Below, one piece after another: positions 7,619 through 15,852 of a DNA stretch of 64,000 nucleotides (positions are counted from its first letter, which is position 1; each line of letters starts with the position of its first letter). The notes beneath the pieces are model-generated. The model searched no databases, was not told where the DNA came from, and was given only the letters and a program-made list of their open reading frames with translations. This DNA is from Desulfovibrio aminophilus DSM 12254 (GTDB taxonomy: Bacteria; Desulfobacterota; Desulfovibrionia; Desulfovibrionales; Desulfovibrionaceae), in NCBI RefSeq assembly GCF_000422565.1, contig NZ_KE383876.1, positions 220,803 through 284,802 of the forward strand, read 5' to 3'. Made by a program: the position numbers and the translations under genes.

Positions 7619-9055
7619 CTAGACGATGGCCTGGTTGACCCACTGCCGCAGGGTGGGCGGCCGGGGCGTGCCGGGCATGGGCACCCATTCGCACTGGGCG
7701 GTGAGTTCCACGCCCCCCTGGATGACGTTCACCGGCCGGTCGGCGGAGACGACCACCACGATGACCCCGTGGTGGCGGGCCGAAAAGCGGATTGCGGAGT
7801 TGAAGCGCGCGCCCCGGGCGCGGTTCTCGCCGGGCGTGGCCAGACCGTCCATGAGGCAGGCGAAACCGTGCAGATGCAGATCGCGGGCCACGTGCAGGGC
7901 CCCGTCCACGCGCGAGAGCCCGACGGCCACCTCCAGCGCCCCTTCCCGCCGCAGATCCAGGGGCGCTTCCAGCTTCTGCCCGGCCAGCTCCAGGGGTTCG
8001 AGACCCAGGTCCACCACCACCGAGCAGCCGTGACGCTGATCCCGGGCGTCGTTGACGATGCGGGTCACGGCCTGGAACAGGTCGTGGCGGTCGGTGGGGC
8101 TCAGGTCCACCTCCAGCAGGGCCTCCTCCAGGTGCACGAGCAGGGGCTGGCGATTGGAGGAATGGAAGTCGCCGTCCGAGAAGCTGCATACGGGATCCTG
8201 GTCGAGATACAGGAAGCCGTGGCCGCCCCGGAAGTCGGCCAGCACAGTCGCCGGAGGCAGCGCACCCCGGGCCACGCCCACGATGGTTCCGCCGTCCGAG
8301 GCCAGGAAACGATCGTCGCTCTCCACGGCCTGCAGCAGCTTGCGGACGTGCTTGTGATTGCTCAGCGCGGGCCGCTCCAATTCGGGAAAGCGCAGAAGAA
8401 AGTCCAGGCGGTGCAGGTAAGCGGGCTCCACGAAGGCGATCACGCCCCGGGCCCAGGCCCCTTCCTCGCGGGTCTTGGACACGCCGAGCACGGCGTCCAG
8501 GAGCGGATAGATGCGCAGGTTGGTGTCCATGCCCAGGATCAGGCCGCGCTCGTCCACCAGGAAGTCGCGGACCGCATGGCAGGCCAGATCCTGGAGCAGG
8601 AACTCGGCGGCGTCCAGGTTGAGGACGTTCTTATACTCGCAGTTCTGGGAGAAGAGGTTCACCGCGTATTCCAGCCAGCGGGTGGTGGGCCCGACGGAGC
8701 AGAGATCCGGGTGGTGCTCGGTGAACCACATCTGGTAGGTCATGGCGCGGGAGCGGCCGCCGAAGCCGATGAGGCCGGAGAGGGTCAGCTCGTGATCCTC
8801 CTCGGGCCGCAGGCAGTGAACCAGGGAGTCGCTGGGCCGCGGCCCGCGCCAGCCGTCGTCGTCCAGGTAGACCTCGGTGAGCCGTGGCTCGTGGCCGCGC
8901 AGAAGGTTCTGGGGATCGTAGATGCGCGGGGGATCGTCCGGAGCCGGGCAATAGATCACGGCCGCTCGGCTGGGCCGGGAAAAATGCGAGAGCCCGAACC
9001 GCAGTCCGTCCAGGATGTGGTGTACGCAGACGCTTTCGAACTCCCGTACCGGCAT
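7619..9055 (-). CDS. Divergent diadenylate cyclase (DisA_N/DAC)-domain protein
   Basis: A 478-residue protein whose last 110 residues follow the diadenylate cyclase layout. A DGA motif at 384-386 is followed 33 residues later by GARFNSA at 415-421 and then VIVVVVSADRPVNVIQGG. In DisA the DGA and the GTRHR motif are also 33 residues apart; here GTRHR reads GARFN, so the Thr, His and last Arg are changed. The first 350 residues resemble no domain I recognise. If active it would make c-di-AMP or a related dinucleotide; if not, it may bind a nucleotide. The start was set at MPVREF, preceded by GGGAG at a usable distance; a longer frame upstream lacks support. Confidence 0.6.
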   Translation of the reverse strand: MPVREFESVCVHHILDGLRFGLSHFSRPSRAAVIYCPAPDDPPRIYDPQNLLRGHEPRLTEVYLDDDGWRGPRPSDSLVHCLRPEEDHELTLSGLIGFGGRSRAMTYQMWFTEHHPDLCSVGPTTRWLEYAVNLFSQNCEYKNVLNLDAAEFLLQDLACHAVRDFLVDERGLILGMDTNLRIYPLLDAVLGVSKTREEGAWARGVIAFVEPAYLHRLDFLLRFPELERPALSNHKHVRKLLQAVESDDRFLASDGGTIVGVARGALPPATVLADFRGGHGFLYLDQDPVCSFSDGDFHSSNRQPLLVHLEEALLEVDLSPTDRHDLFQAVTRIVNDARDQRHGCSVVVDLGLEPLELAGQKLEAPLDLRREGALEVAVGLSRVDGALHVARDLHLHGFACLMDGLATPGENRARGARFNSAIRFSARHHGVIVVVVSADRPVNVIQGGVELTAQCEWVPMPGTPRPPTLRQWVNQAIV

Positions 9056-9158
9056 GCCCTTCTCCCGCGTCGCGATGACGGCTATCGTGGGCGATGTTGA
9101 CCCAAAAGCCCACCGCTGTCCAGGGGGTTGCGATTCCTGGCCTTTTATCCCGGCTTCC

Positions 9159-9186
9159 TTGACACGCCGGGACGCCGTGCTAGAGA
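9159..9186 (+). promoter_or_regulatory. Candidate sigma-70 promoter for the phosphatase gene
   Basis: A perfect TTGACA is followed after 16 bases by TAGAGA, about 47 bases before the ATG at 9233. Confidence 0.4.
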
Positions 9187-9232
9187 GGGAACAGCGGAAA
9201 ACGACCGGCGGACGACGCCGCGCGGGGTGCGC

Positions 9233-9730
9233 ATGGAACAGGACAGGCCCGGCAAGGCCGACATCGACTGCATCGTCTACGACTTCGACGGGGTGATGAC
9301 CGACAACCGGGTGCTCGTGTCCCAGGACGGGACCGAGGCCGTGTTCTGCAACCGGGCCGACGGCCTGGGCGTGGGCCTCATCCGCGCGCTCGGCATTCCG
9401 CAGATGATCCTCTCCACCGAAGCCAATCCGGTGGTCGCGGCCCGGGCCGCCAAGCTGCGCATTCCGGCCGTGCAGGACTGCGCGGACAAGGGCGCGGCCC
9501 TGGCCCGGCTTCTGGACGCGCGCGGTCTGGACCCCAGACGGGTGCTCTTCGTGGGCAACGACGTGAACGATCTGCCCGCGTTGCGGCTGGTGGGCTGGCC
9601 GGTGGCCCCGGCCGACGCCCATCCCTCGGCGCTGGCTGCGGCCCGGCTGGTGACCCGGGCCCGGGGCGGCCAGGGCGTGATCCGGGAACTGGCCGACATC
9701 CTCTCCGGCGACGCGGACTCAGAAGCCTGA
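9233..9730 (+). CDS. HAD phosphatase, KdsC / NeuA C-terminal type
   Basis: A 165-residue HAD hydrolase of the small, cap-less C0 class. Motif I is DFDGVMTDN at about 17-25, motif II the Ser-Thr of ILSTEAN, and motifs III/IV are the Lys of CADKGAAL and VGNDVNDLPAL. The CNRADGLGVGLI and STEANPVVAARA stretches resemble the phosphatase domain joined to CMP-acylneuraminate synthases more than classical KDO-8-phosphate phosphatase (which has TGR). It likely dephosphorylates a keto-sugar acid phosphate for surface polysaccharide. The tail overlaps the convergent MarR gene by 12 bases. Confidence 0.8.
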   Translation: MEQDRPGKADIDCIVYDFDGVMTDNRVLVSQDGTEAVFCNRADGLGVGLIRALGIPQMILSTEANPVVAARAAKLRIPAVQDCADKGAALARLLDARGLDPRRVLFVGNDVNDLPALRLVGWPVAPADAHPSALAAARLVTRARGGQGVIRELADILSGDADSEA

Positions 9731-10240
9731 GGCCGGAGTCCCGGCCGCCGCGTCCCCGAGCGGCTCGTCCTCGGGCACCACGTCCAGGAGCACGAGCACA
9801 TCCTCGGCCAAGTCGGCCCGCAGATTGCCGCAAAGCGCGGCCAGCAGCCGCATCAGCTCTCTCCGGTCCCCTTCGGGAAAATCCCGGAAGGCCGTCTGCT
9901 CCATGTCCTTGAGCGCCAGATCCAGGCCGTCCAGGAGCCCTCGCGCGCGGGAACTCAAGCGCAGAAGCGTCCGCCGCCGGTCGGCCGGATCGGCGGCGCG
10001 CCGGACGAGGCCGTCGCGGACCATGCGCTTGAGGGTGTTGGCCATGGTGGGCTGCTCCACGCCCACCAGAACGCAGAGTTCGGCCTGGGTCAGGCCGTCG
10101 CGCCCGCGCAGGCGGCGCAGCACCGGCGCCTGGCCCGGGGCCAGGCCCAGATCCGCGAGACGGGCGGCCAGGGACTGGGCCCAGAGCCGTCCGGCAAGGC
10201 CGAGCAGTTCGCCGGGATTCTCTTCGATTTCATTGGACAT
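9719..10240 (-). CDS. MarR-family transcriptional regulator
   Basis: A 173-residue protein with the MarR winged helix: LRRLRGRDGLTQAELCVLV forms the first helices, VEQPTMANTLKRMVRDGLV the recognition helix, and the wing reads DPADRRRTLLRLS. The start was placed at the ATG giving MSNEIE; longer frames lack a ribosome site. MarR dimers usually repress nearby pumps or redox genes, releasing DNA on binding small aromatic ligands. The nearest candidates are the upstream YeeE/YedE pair, same strand but 294 bases away, so the target is uncertain. Confidence 0.85.
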   Translation of the reverse strand: MSNEIEENPGELLGLAGRLWAQSLAARLADLGLAPGQAPVLRRLRGRDGLTQAELCVLVGVEQPTMANTLKRMVRDGLVRRAADPADRRRTLLRLSSRARGLLDGLDLALKDMEQTAFRDFPEGDRRELMRLLAALCGNLRADLAEDVLVLLDVVPEDEPLGDAAAGTPASGF

Positions 10241-10498
10241 CGCCGCCTCCGGGGTTGCAGAGCGGGCTATGTACCTTTTTTGCCGCCGGGAGTTCCGCCT
10301 GTCAAGCCGGAAAGTCACGGCCTTTTTTTGACCGCTCCCTAAACCCCTGGAGCTGTTCCGCCGAAAAGAGTGCAGGCCCGGCGGAAGCCGGGAGCCGTCT
10401 CCAGCCCGGGCAGGGCCGGGAGGGGCTCGAACCCCGGAGGTTCGGGTCGCGTCCTGGCCGGGCGGCGACAGTCGAAGGGACCGCGATCCGGCGCGGTG

Positions 10499-10529
10499 AA
10501 GGGCGGACGGCCGCGAGGCCCCCGCCCTT
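10499..10529 (-). terminator. Hairpin after the YeeE/YedE pair
   Basis: AAGGGCGG at 10499-10506 pairs with CCGCCCTT at 10522-10529 just beyond the stop of the downstream transporter gene. There is no T-run on the minus strand, so termination is only suggested. Confidence 0.35.
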
Positions 10530-10534
10530 TTCCT

Positions 10535-11059
10535 TTACAGCCCCTTCTTTTCGAACCAGCGGAACAGCAGCAGCGCGCCGAGCGTGATCATGGCGATGAT
10601 CGGCCAGTGGTTCACGCCCACAACCTGGGGCAGGGTGATCTTGCCGTAGTCGCCCCAGGTCAGGAGCCCGGCCTTGAGCGCCGGATAGGCCTCGGCGTAG
10701 AGGCCCGCGCCCACGAACATGCCCAGGATGGCCCAGAAGGCGTCCAGGCGGCCTTCGCCCAGGGCTCCGGCGGCCGTGCCCGGGCAATAGCCCACAAGGC
10801 CCCAGCCCATGCCAAAGAGGAGCCCGCCGGGGATGACCCCGCCGAGCACCGCGGCCTTGACCGAAAGCTTGACCAGCCCCAGGTCGAACAGCAGATAGAC
10901 ACCGATCATGCCCACCACCACGGTGCTGAGCATGAACTTCACGATGGTCATGTCCCGCAGACGCAACGCGCCGAGCTGGCGGTCGTAGCGGATGACCTCG
11001 CAGCGCTGGAGCAGCGCGCCGAAGAGTACGCCGGTGAACAGCCCGTACCAGAGGTCCAC
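10535..11059 (-). CDS. YeeE/YedE (TsuA-like) half-transporter, subunit 2
   Basis: A 174-residue membrane protein with about four or five hydrophobic helices and the motif GMGWGLVGYCPGTAAGAL around residue 85. This Cys motif is one of the conserved pairs in the YeeE/YedE family, whose member TsuA takes up thiosulfate and whose relatives carry selenium or sulfur species. The gene is half the size of full-length TsuA; its partner directly upstream carries the other Cys motif, so the two probably form one pore. Only three bases separate them, implying co-translation. Substrate is inferred as a reduced sulfur compound. Confidence 0.8.
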   Translation of the reverse strand: MDLWYGLFTGVLFGALLQRCEVIRYDRQLGALRLRDMTIVKFMLSTVVVGMIGVYLLFDLGLVKLSVKAAVLGGVIPGGLLFGMGWGLVGYCPGTAAGALGEGRLDAFWAILGMFVGAGLYAEAYPALKAGLLTWGDYGKITLPQVVGVNHWPIIAMITLGALLLFRWFEKKGL

Positions 11060-11062
11060 GGC

Positions 11063-11584
11063 TCACCTCCCCTTGTATTGGAGGCGGGCGGTGATGATCC
11101 CGCCGATGAAGAAGCAGACCAGGGCGATGAAGCCGCTGACCGAGAGCTGGAGCGTGCCGGACAGGCCGTGGCCGCTGGGGCAGCCGTCGGCCAGCCGGGC
11201 TCCGAACATGGCCAGAATGCCGCCCAGGAAGGCGACGAAGGCCCGGCGGGCGGATGAACCCCCGAAGCGCTCGGCGAACGAATCGGGCACGGCCTGGACG
11301 CGGAAGGTGCCGCTCAGTTGCGAGGCCAGGGCCGCGCCCACGCAGATGCCCACCACGAACAAGGCCTGCCAGTCCAATTTGGGAATCTCCTTGATGAAAT
11401 AGGGCATGGTCGCCACCCGTTCGGGCGAGAACAGGGATTCCACGAACCCCGCTCCGCGCACGAAGGTGGTGGAGGCGCCGAAGTACTTCCCGGACAGGAA
11501 CACCGAGAGCACGACCAGAAGCCCGGCCAGGGCTCCGCCGAGGTAAGGGCTCCAGGGTCTGGAGCGCGGCGTCGCGACGATCAT
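11063..11584 (-). CDS. YeeE/YedE (TsuA-like) half-transporter, subunit 1
   Basis: A 173-residue membrane protein with hydrophobic helices around 16-32, 74-90, 115-130 and 146-165, and the family signature GARLADGCPSGHGLSG near residue 125. This Cys, with that of the downstream gene, would line the substrate path in TsuA-type thiosulfate uptake. The product starts with a short Arg-rich cytoplasmic tail. It is the first gene of a two-gene operon; an AGGAGG ribosome site (read on the minus strand) precedes the ATG. In a sulfur-metabolising organism a role in moving thiosulfate, sulfide or polysulfide is plausible but not proven. Confidence 0.8.
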   Translation of the reverse strand: MIVATPRSRPWSPYLGGALAGLLVVLSVFLSGKYFGASTTFVRGAGFVESLFSPERVATMPYFIKEIPKLDWQALFVVGICVGAALASQLSGTFRVQAVPDSFAERFGGSSARRAFVAFLGGILAMFGARLADGCPSGHGLSGTLQLSVSGFIALVCFFIGGIITARLQYKGR

Positions 11585-11669
11585 GACGACCTCCTGATAC
11601 GTCCTTTGCTCATCGTATAGCGCATTTTCCCGGAACAGGGCAAATGTTCCGCATTCCCGGCACTCGGAG

Positions 11670-11699
11670 TTGACAGATTCGCGTCCGGCCCACTAAAGC
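11670..11699 (+). promoter_or_regulatory. Candidate promoter for the MATE gene
   Basis: TTGACA at 11670-11675 and TAAAGC at 11694-11699 with an 18-base spacer, 50 bases before the MATE start codon. Confidence 0.3.
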
Positions 11700-11749
11700 G
11701 GAGTCGCCGGCCCGCATTTCCGCGCGCTTCAAGCTGATCGAGGTTTTTC

Positions 11750-13156
11750 ATGTTTTCCCGCTACTCCGCTCCCGGCGGCATCAAGGACGTGCTCCGCGTG
11801 GGCCTGCCCCTGGTCATGGGCATGGCCTCCACCACGGCCATGGAGTTCACCGACCGCGTCTTTCTCGGCAACTATTCCGTGATCTCCATCGCGGCGGCCC
11901 TGCCCGCCGGACTGGCCAACTTCGTGCTGCTCGCCTTCTGCATGGGAGTGGTGGAGTACGTGGGCGTGTTCGTGGCCCAGTACACCGGCGCCGGACAACC
12001 TCGACGCGTGGGCGCGGCTCTCTGGCAGGGCCTCTGGTTTTGTCTGCCCGCGTCGCTGATCCTGGCCTCGCTGACCTTCGCGGCCGACCCCCTGTTCGCC
12101 CTGGCCGGGCACCCTCCCGAGGTCCAGGCCCAGGAGGCGACCTATTTCTCCATCCTCTGCCTGGGCTCGGGCTTCGCCGTGACCGGCATGTGCCTCTCAA
12201 GCTTCTTCTCCGGCCGGGGCCTGACCCTGCCGGTGATGATCGTGAACATCATCGGGGCGCTGCTGAACATCCCCCTGGACTACGCCCTGATCTACGGCCG
12301 TTTCGGCCTGCCGGAGATGGGCATCGCCGGGGCCGCCGTGGCCACCTGCTTCGCCTGGTTCCTGAGCGCCCTGCTCCTGGCCCTGCTCGTCTTCCGCCGA
12401 GCCAACGAGCGGGACTTCGGGGTGCGTTCGTCCTGGCGTTTCGACAAGGCCCTGTTCCTGCGCTTCCTGCGCTTCGGCCTGCCCACCGGGGTGCAGTTCC
12501 TCATGGACATCCTGGGCTTCACCCTGTTTCTCTTCATCATCGGCAGCCTGGGGGCCGAAAGCCTGGCCGCCACGAACATCGTCTTTTCGCTGAACGCCCT
12601 GGTCTTCCTGCCCATGGTCGGCTTCTCTGTCGCCGCCAGCATCCTGGTGGGCCAGGCCATGGGCGCGGGCGACCCGGACCGGGCGGCCTACGCCAACACG
12701 AGCACCCTCTATCTCTGCGTGACCTACACCCTGATCCTGGACGCGGCCTTCGTCTTCTTCCCCCGCGAACTCCTGAGCCTGTTCCGGCCCCAGGATCTGA
12801 GCCCGGAACACTTCGAGGCCGTGCGCGAGACCGGCGTGGTGCTCCTGCGGCTGGTGGCCGTGTACTGCCTCTTCGACTCCGTGGGCATCATCCAGTACGG
12901 CTCCCTGCGCGGCGCGGGCGACACCCGCTTCATCATGCTGACCATCCTGGGCTGCTCGGCCCTGATCCTCGTGCTGCCCACCTGGCTCATGGTCCGCGTC
13001 CTGGGCTGGGGACTCTACCCCGCCTGGGCCTGTGTCCTGATCTACATCGCGGCCCTGGCCGTGATCATGCGCATCCGCTTCCTGCGCGGGGCCTGGCGGA
13101 AGATCCGGGTCATCGAACCGACCGGGCCGACCCCGGCGGACGGCGTTTCTCCGTGA
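11750..13156 (+). CDS. MATE-family multidrug/cation efflux transporter
   Basis: A 468-residue protein with twelve predicted membrane helices, the normal size for MATE exporters. The two halves are homologous, with GLPLVMGMASTTAMEFTDRV in the first and GLPTGVQFLMDILGF in the second at the equivalent positions. MATE proteins expel cationic drugs or metabolites in exchange for Na+ or H+. The coupling ion and substrate cannot be read. GAGG precedes the ATG. The gene stands alone, 93 bases before a MerR-like regulator that has its own promoter. Confidence 0.9.
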   Translation: MFSRYSAPGGIKDVLRVGLPLVMGMASTTAMEFTDRVFLGNYSVISIAAALPAGLANFVLLAFCMGVVEYVGVFVAQYTGAGQPRRVGAALWQGLWFCLPASLILASLTFAADPLFALAGHPPEVQAQEATYFSILCLGSGFAVTGMCLSSFFSGRGLTLPVMIVNIIGALLNIPLDYALIYGRFGLPEMGIAGAAVATCFAWFLSALLLALLVFRRANERDFGVRSSWRFDKALFLRFLRFGLPTGVQFLMDILGFTLFLFIIGSLGAESLAATNIVFSLNALVFLPMVGFSVAASILVGQAMGAGDPDRAAYANTSTLYLCVTYTLILDAAFVFFPRELLSLFRPQDLSPEHFEAVRETGVVLLRLVAVYCLFDSVGIIQYGSLRGAGDTRFIMLTILGCSALILVLPTWLMVRVLGWGLYPAWACVLIYIAALAVIMRIRFLRGAWRKIRVIEPTGPTPADGVSP

Positions 13157-13184
13157 TGATGATCTGACGAAGATGATCACGGGC

Positions 13185-13213
13185 TTGCGCTCACGGCCAG
13201 GATTCCTTATTCT
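13185..13213 (+). promoter_or_regulatory. Candidate promoter for the MerR-like gene
   Basis: TTGCGC, an exact 17-base spacer and TATTCT, lying 37 bases before the ATG at 13250. Confidence 0.45.
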
Positions 13214-13249
13214 GCGCGAGGACTTCCGAACCTTTTCCCGGAGGAGCGC

Positions 13250-13918
13250 ATGGACTGGCTTTCCGTGGCCGACATCGCGAGACTGACGCGCATTCCCGCG
13301 CCCACCGCCCGCCGCTACGCCTCGCTGTTCCGGGAGTTTCTGCCCCACCGCAAGACCGGCCGGGTCACCCGCTATGCCCCCGAGGCGGCGGGCGTGTTCG
13401 AACGCATCGCCGCGCTCTACCAGGACGGCCGCGTGACCACCGAGATCGAGGAGGTTCTGCGCGGCGAGTTCTCGCGGACCATCGATGTGGACGCCGCCCC
13501 GGCGTCGGCTCCTGCCGCGGATGTCCGCGCCGTCTCCCCGGCCCTAGGCGAAATGATGGAAAAATTCGGACAAAGCCTGCGACTTCTGGCGGATCAGAAG
13601 GAGATCATCGCCTGTCTGCGCAAGGACGTGCGCAAGCTCAAGGCGGGATTCGTGCTTCTGGCCCGAGACCGGAAGAAGCTCAAGGCCCTCCCCCAGGACG
13701 GCGACGAGGATCTCCGCCGGGCCCTGGACGCGGGCCACAAGTCCCTGGCCCGCAAGGACGCCGAGATCGAGGAACTGGCCCTGGGCCTGTCCTTCGACAC
13801 CTCGGACCTGAAGATCAAGATGCAGACCCTGGAACAGGAGCTGGTGCGCCTGCGCAAGGACCGCCGCGACATGGAGCGCCACCTGCTGGATAAGATCGAC
13901 CGCCTCAAGCCCTCCTGA
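13250..13918 (+). CDS. MerR-like HTH protein with long coiled coil
   Basis: A 222-residue protein. Residues 1-70 look like a MerR-type winged helix (WLSVADIARLTRIPAPTARRYA, then GRVTRYAPEAAGVFERIAALY). Residues 100-220 are rich in Lys, Arg, Glu and Leu heptads and should form a long coiled coil, ending LDKIDRLKPS. No effector-binding domain is recognisable. The design matches another gene at 40817. A GGAGGAG site precedes the ATG. It may be a DNA-binding or nucleoid-associated regulator; its target is unknown. Confidence 0.6.
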   Translation: MDWLSVADIARLTRIPAPTARRYASLFREFLPHRKTGRVTRYAPEAAGVFERIAALYQDGRVTTEIEEVLRGEFSRTIDVDAAPASAPAADVRAVSPALGEMMEKFGQSLRLLADQKEIIACLRKDVRKLKAGFVLLARDRKKLKALPQDGDEDLRRALDAGHKSLARKDAEIEELALGLSFDTSDLKIKMQTLEQELVRLRKDRRDMERHLLDKIDRLKPS

Positions 13919-13956
13919 TCGCCGCCGTCCCGCCGGGCCTTTCCGGCCCTGCGGCG

Positions 13957-13985
13957 TTGATGTTTCACGCTTCCTGGGCTATAGA
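13957..13985 (+). promoter_or_regulatory. Candidate promoter for the lipoprotein-coaBC operon
   Basis: TTGATG, a 17-base spacer and TATAGA, 62 bases before the lipoprotein start; one of the best -10 matches in the window. Confidence 0.5.
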
Positions 13986-14047
13986 CCGGCTCAAGCAGCA
14001 CACATCGGCTCTCTCCAGCGAGTCCAACTCCCACTCAGGAGGAACGC

Positions 14048-14632
14048 ATGTCCCACTCTTTGAAACTCCTCGTCGTGGCCGTCGCCCTGGCCTCCATGAC
14101 CGCCTGCTCCTCGCTCTCCAACTCCAGTTCCACGGATCCGGCCGAAACCGGCGCGACCACCTCCAGCCAGGCGTCCACACCCGAAGTCCACACCGAGACT
14201 TACGAGAATTCCAGCTACTACTATGACTTCAGCGACATCCTCGTGCCCCGGGAGCTGGAATTCCAGGCCGCCGAGAGCTACGTCTTCGACACCCGCTCCT
14301 TCCGCTCCGGGGTGATGATCTTCACCGGCCGCGTGGTCAACGCCGACCTGATCAACTTCTTCATCAACAACATGGCCAAGGACGGCTGGACCCTGGTGAC
14401 CTCCCTGAAGGCCGACAAGTCCATCCTCATCTTCGAGAAGTTCAACAAGAGCGCCTCCATCCAGATCATGGACGGCTTCAAGTCCAAGGTGACCATCGTG
14501 GCCGTGGAGGCCAAGGGCGGCCCGGGCACCACCATGCAGCAGCCCAGCGGACAGAACTCGCTCTCCTCCTCCAAACCGGCCGGGGCCAGCTCCGGCAGCT
14601 CCCGCGCCATCCGGGAAAAGGAACTGCAATAG
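14048..14632 (+). CDS. Putative lipoprotein of unknown function
   Basis: A 194-residue exported protein: a hydrophobic signal (LKLLVVAVALASM) ends at a lipobox Cys (TACSS, about residue 20). A Ser/Thr-rich linker follows, then a folded part of about 100 residues with ESYVFDTRSFRSGVMIFTGRV and MAKDGWTLVTSLKADKSILIFEK. The last part is disordered and Ser/Gly-rich. The folded part recalls the small DUF domains common in Desulfovibrio-type lipoproteins, but I do not recognise a named family. AGGAGG precedes the ATG. Its stop overlaps the coaBC GTG start, so the two are translationally coupled. Confidence 0.65.
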   Translation: MSHSLKLLVVAVALASMTACSSLSNSSSTDPAETGATTSSQASTPEVHTETYENSSYYYDFSDILVPRELEFQAAESYVFDTRSFRSGVMIFTGRVVNADLINFFINNMAKDGWTLVTSLKADKSILIFEKFNKSASIQIMDGFKSKVTIVAVEAKGGPGTTMQQPSGQNSLSSSKPAGASSGSSRAIREKELQ

Positions 14633-15852
14633 TGGAACACCCGCTGCTCTTCTCCGGTTTCCTGGGCTCCCGGGTCCACATCGGGGTCACGGGCAGCGTC
14701 GCCGCCTACAAGGCCCTGGACATCCTGCGCGGATTGCTCCGCGCGGGATGTTCCGTTTCCGCCACCCTGACGCGGGCCGCCGAGCGCTTCGTCACCCCCC
14801 TGTCCTTCCAAGCCCTGGGCGCGGACCCGGTCTACGGCGAGATGTTCGCCGGGGCAGAGACCGTCGATCCGTTCGGACACCTCGCGCCCTCCCACGCGGC
14901 CAAGGTTCTGCTCATCGCCCCGGCCACAGCCGACATCCTGGCCAAGCTGGCCTGCGGCTTGGCCGACGACATGCTCTCCTGCCAGGCCCTGGCCTTCCGG
15001 GGCCCGCTGGTCCTGGCCCCGGCCATGAATCCGGCCATGTGGGCCGCCCCGGCCACCCGCGAGAACTGGGCGAAACTCCTGGGGCGCGGCGCCCTGGGCG
15101 TGGAGCCCGGCCAGGGGCTGGCGGCCTGCGGCGACGAGGGCCAAGGCAAGCTGGCCGACCCGGCGGAGATTCTTGCCGCCTCGCTGCGCGCGCTCTCCCC
15201 CGCGGACATGGCCGGGAAGCGCGTGCTCGTCAGCCTGGGGCCCACCCGCGAGGCCTGGGACGCGGTGCGTTTCTGGACCAACGCCTCCTCCGGGCTCATG
15301 GGCGCGGCCCTGGCCACGGCGGCCTGGCTGCGCGGGGCCGAGGTCACGGTGGTGGCCGGGCCGGTGAATCAGCCACTCCCCCTGGGCATCCGCCGCCTGG
15401 ACGTGAACACGGCCCTGGAGATGCATGCGGCCTGCATGGACCTCTGGCCCGACATGGATCTGGCCTGCATGACCGCAGCTGTGGCCGACTTCCGGCCCGA
15501 GCCCTACGGGGACCAGAAATTCAAGAAGGACAAGGCGGGCGACGGGCTGACCGTGCGCTTCCTGCCCAACCCGGACATCCTGCGCGACCTGGGCGCGAAC
15601 AAGCGCGAGGGGCAGATTCTCGTGGGCTTCGCGGCCGAAACCTCGGACCTGGGCCCCCAGGCGGCCAAGAAGCTCAAGGCCAAGAACCTGGACCTCATCG
15701 TGGCCAACCGCGTGGACCGGGCCGACAGCGGCTTCGCCTCACCCACCAACGCGGTCTGCGTCCTGGACCGGCGGGGCCGTCTGGAGCAGTGGCCAGCCCT
15801 GCCCAAAACCGAAGTGGCCTGGCGGATATGGGATCTCCTTCCGCAACTCTGA
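14632..15852 (+). CDS. coaBC: Phosphopantothenoylcysteine decarboxylase/synthetase
   Basis: A 406-residue bifunctional CoA-pathway enzyme. The CoaC half (about 1-190) has the FMN motif GVTGSVAAYKALDILR near the start, a GHLAPSHAAK His region and PAMNPAMW. The CoaB half has GPTREAWDAVRFWTNASSGLMG, the conserved K-F-K-K-D-K loop and VGFAAET. It joins cysteine to phosphopantothenate and decarboxylates the product. It starts at a GTG whose first base is the last base of the preceding stop. The 3' end overlaps the next gene by 25 bases. Confidence 0.95.
   Translation: MEHPLLFSGFLGSRVHIGVTGSVAAYKALDILRGLLRAGCSVSATLTRAAERFVTPLSFQALGADPVYGEMFAGAETVDPFGHLAPSHAAKVLLIAPATADILAKLACGLADDMLSCQALAFRGPLVLAPAMNPAMWAAPATRENWAKLLGRGALGVEPGQGLAACGDEGQGKLADPAEILAASLRALSPADMAGKRVLVSLGPTREAWDAVRFWTNASSGLMGAALATAAWLRGAEVTVVAGPVNQPLPLGIRRLDVNTALEMHAACMDLWPDMDLACMTAAVADFRPEPYGDQKFKKDKAGDGLTVRFLPNPDILRDLGANKREGQILVGFAAETSDLGPQAAKKLKAKNLDLIVANRVDRADSGFASPTNAVCVLDRRGRLEQWPALPKTEVAWRIWDLLPQL

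Noticed and set aside
10425-10455. tRNA-like T-arm (GGCTCGAACCCC region)
   Set aside because: No acceptor, D- or anticodon arm could be placed around it; it lies in GC-rich non-coding DNA.
13962-13970. Half parS (TGTTTCACG)
   Set aside because: Only the left nine bases match; the right arm does not.
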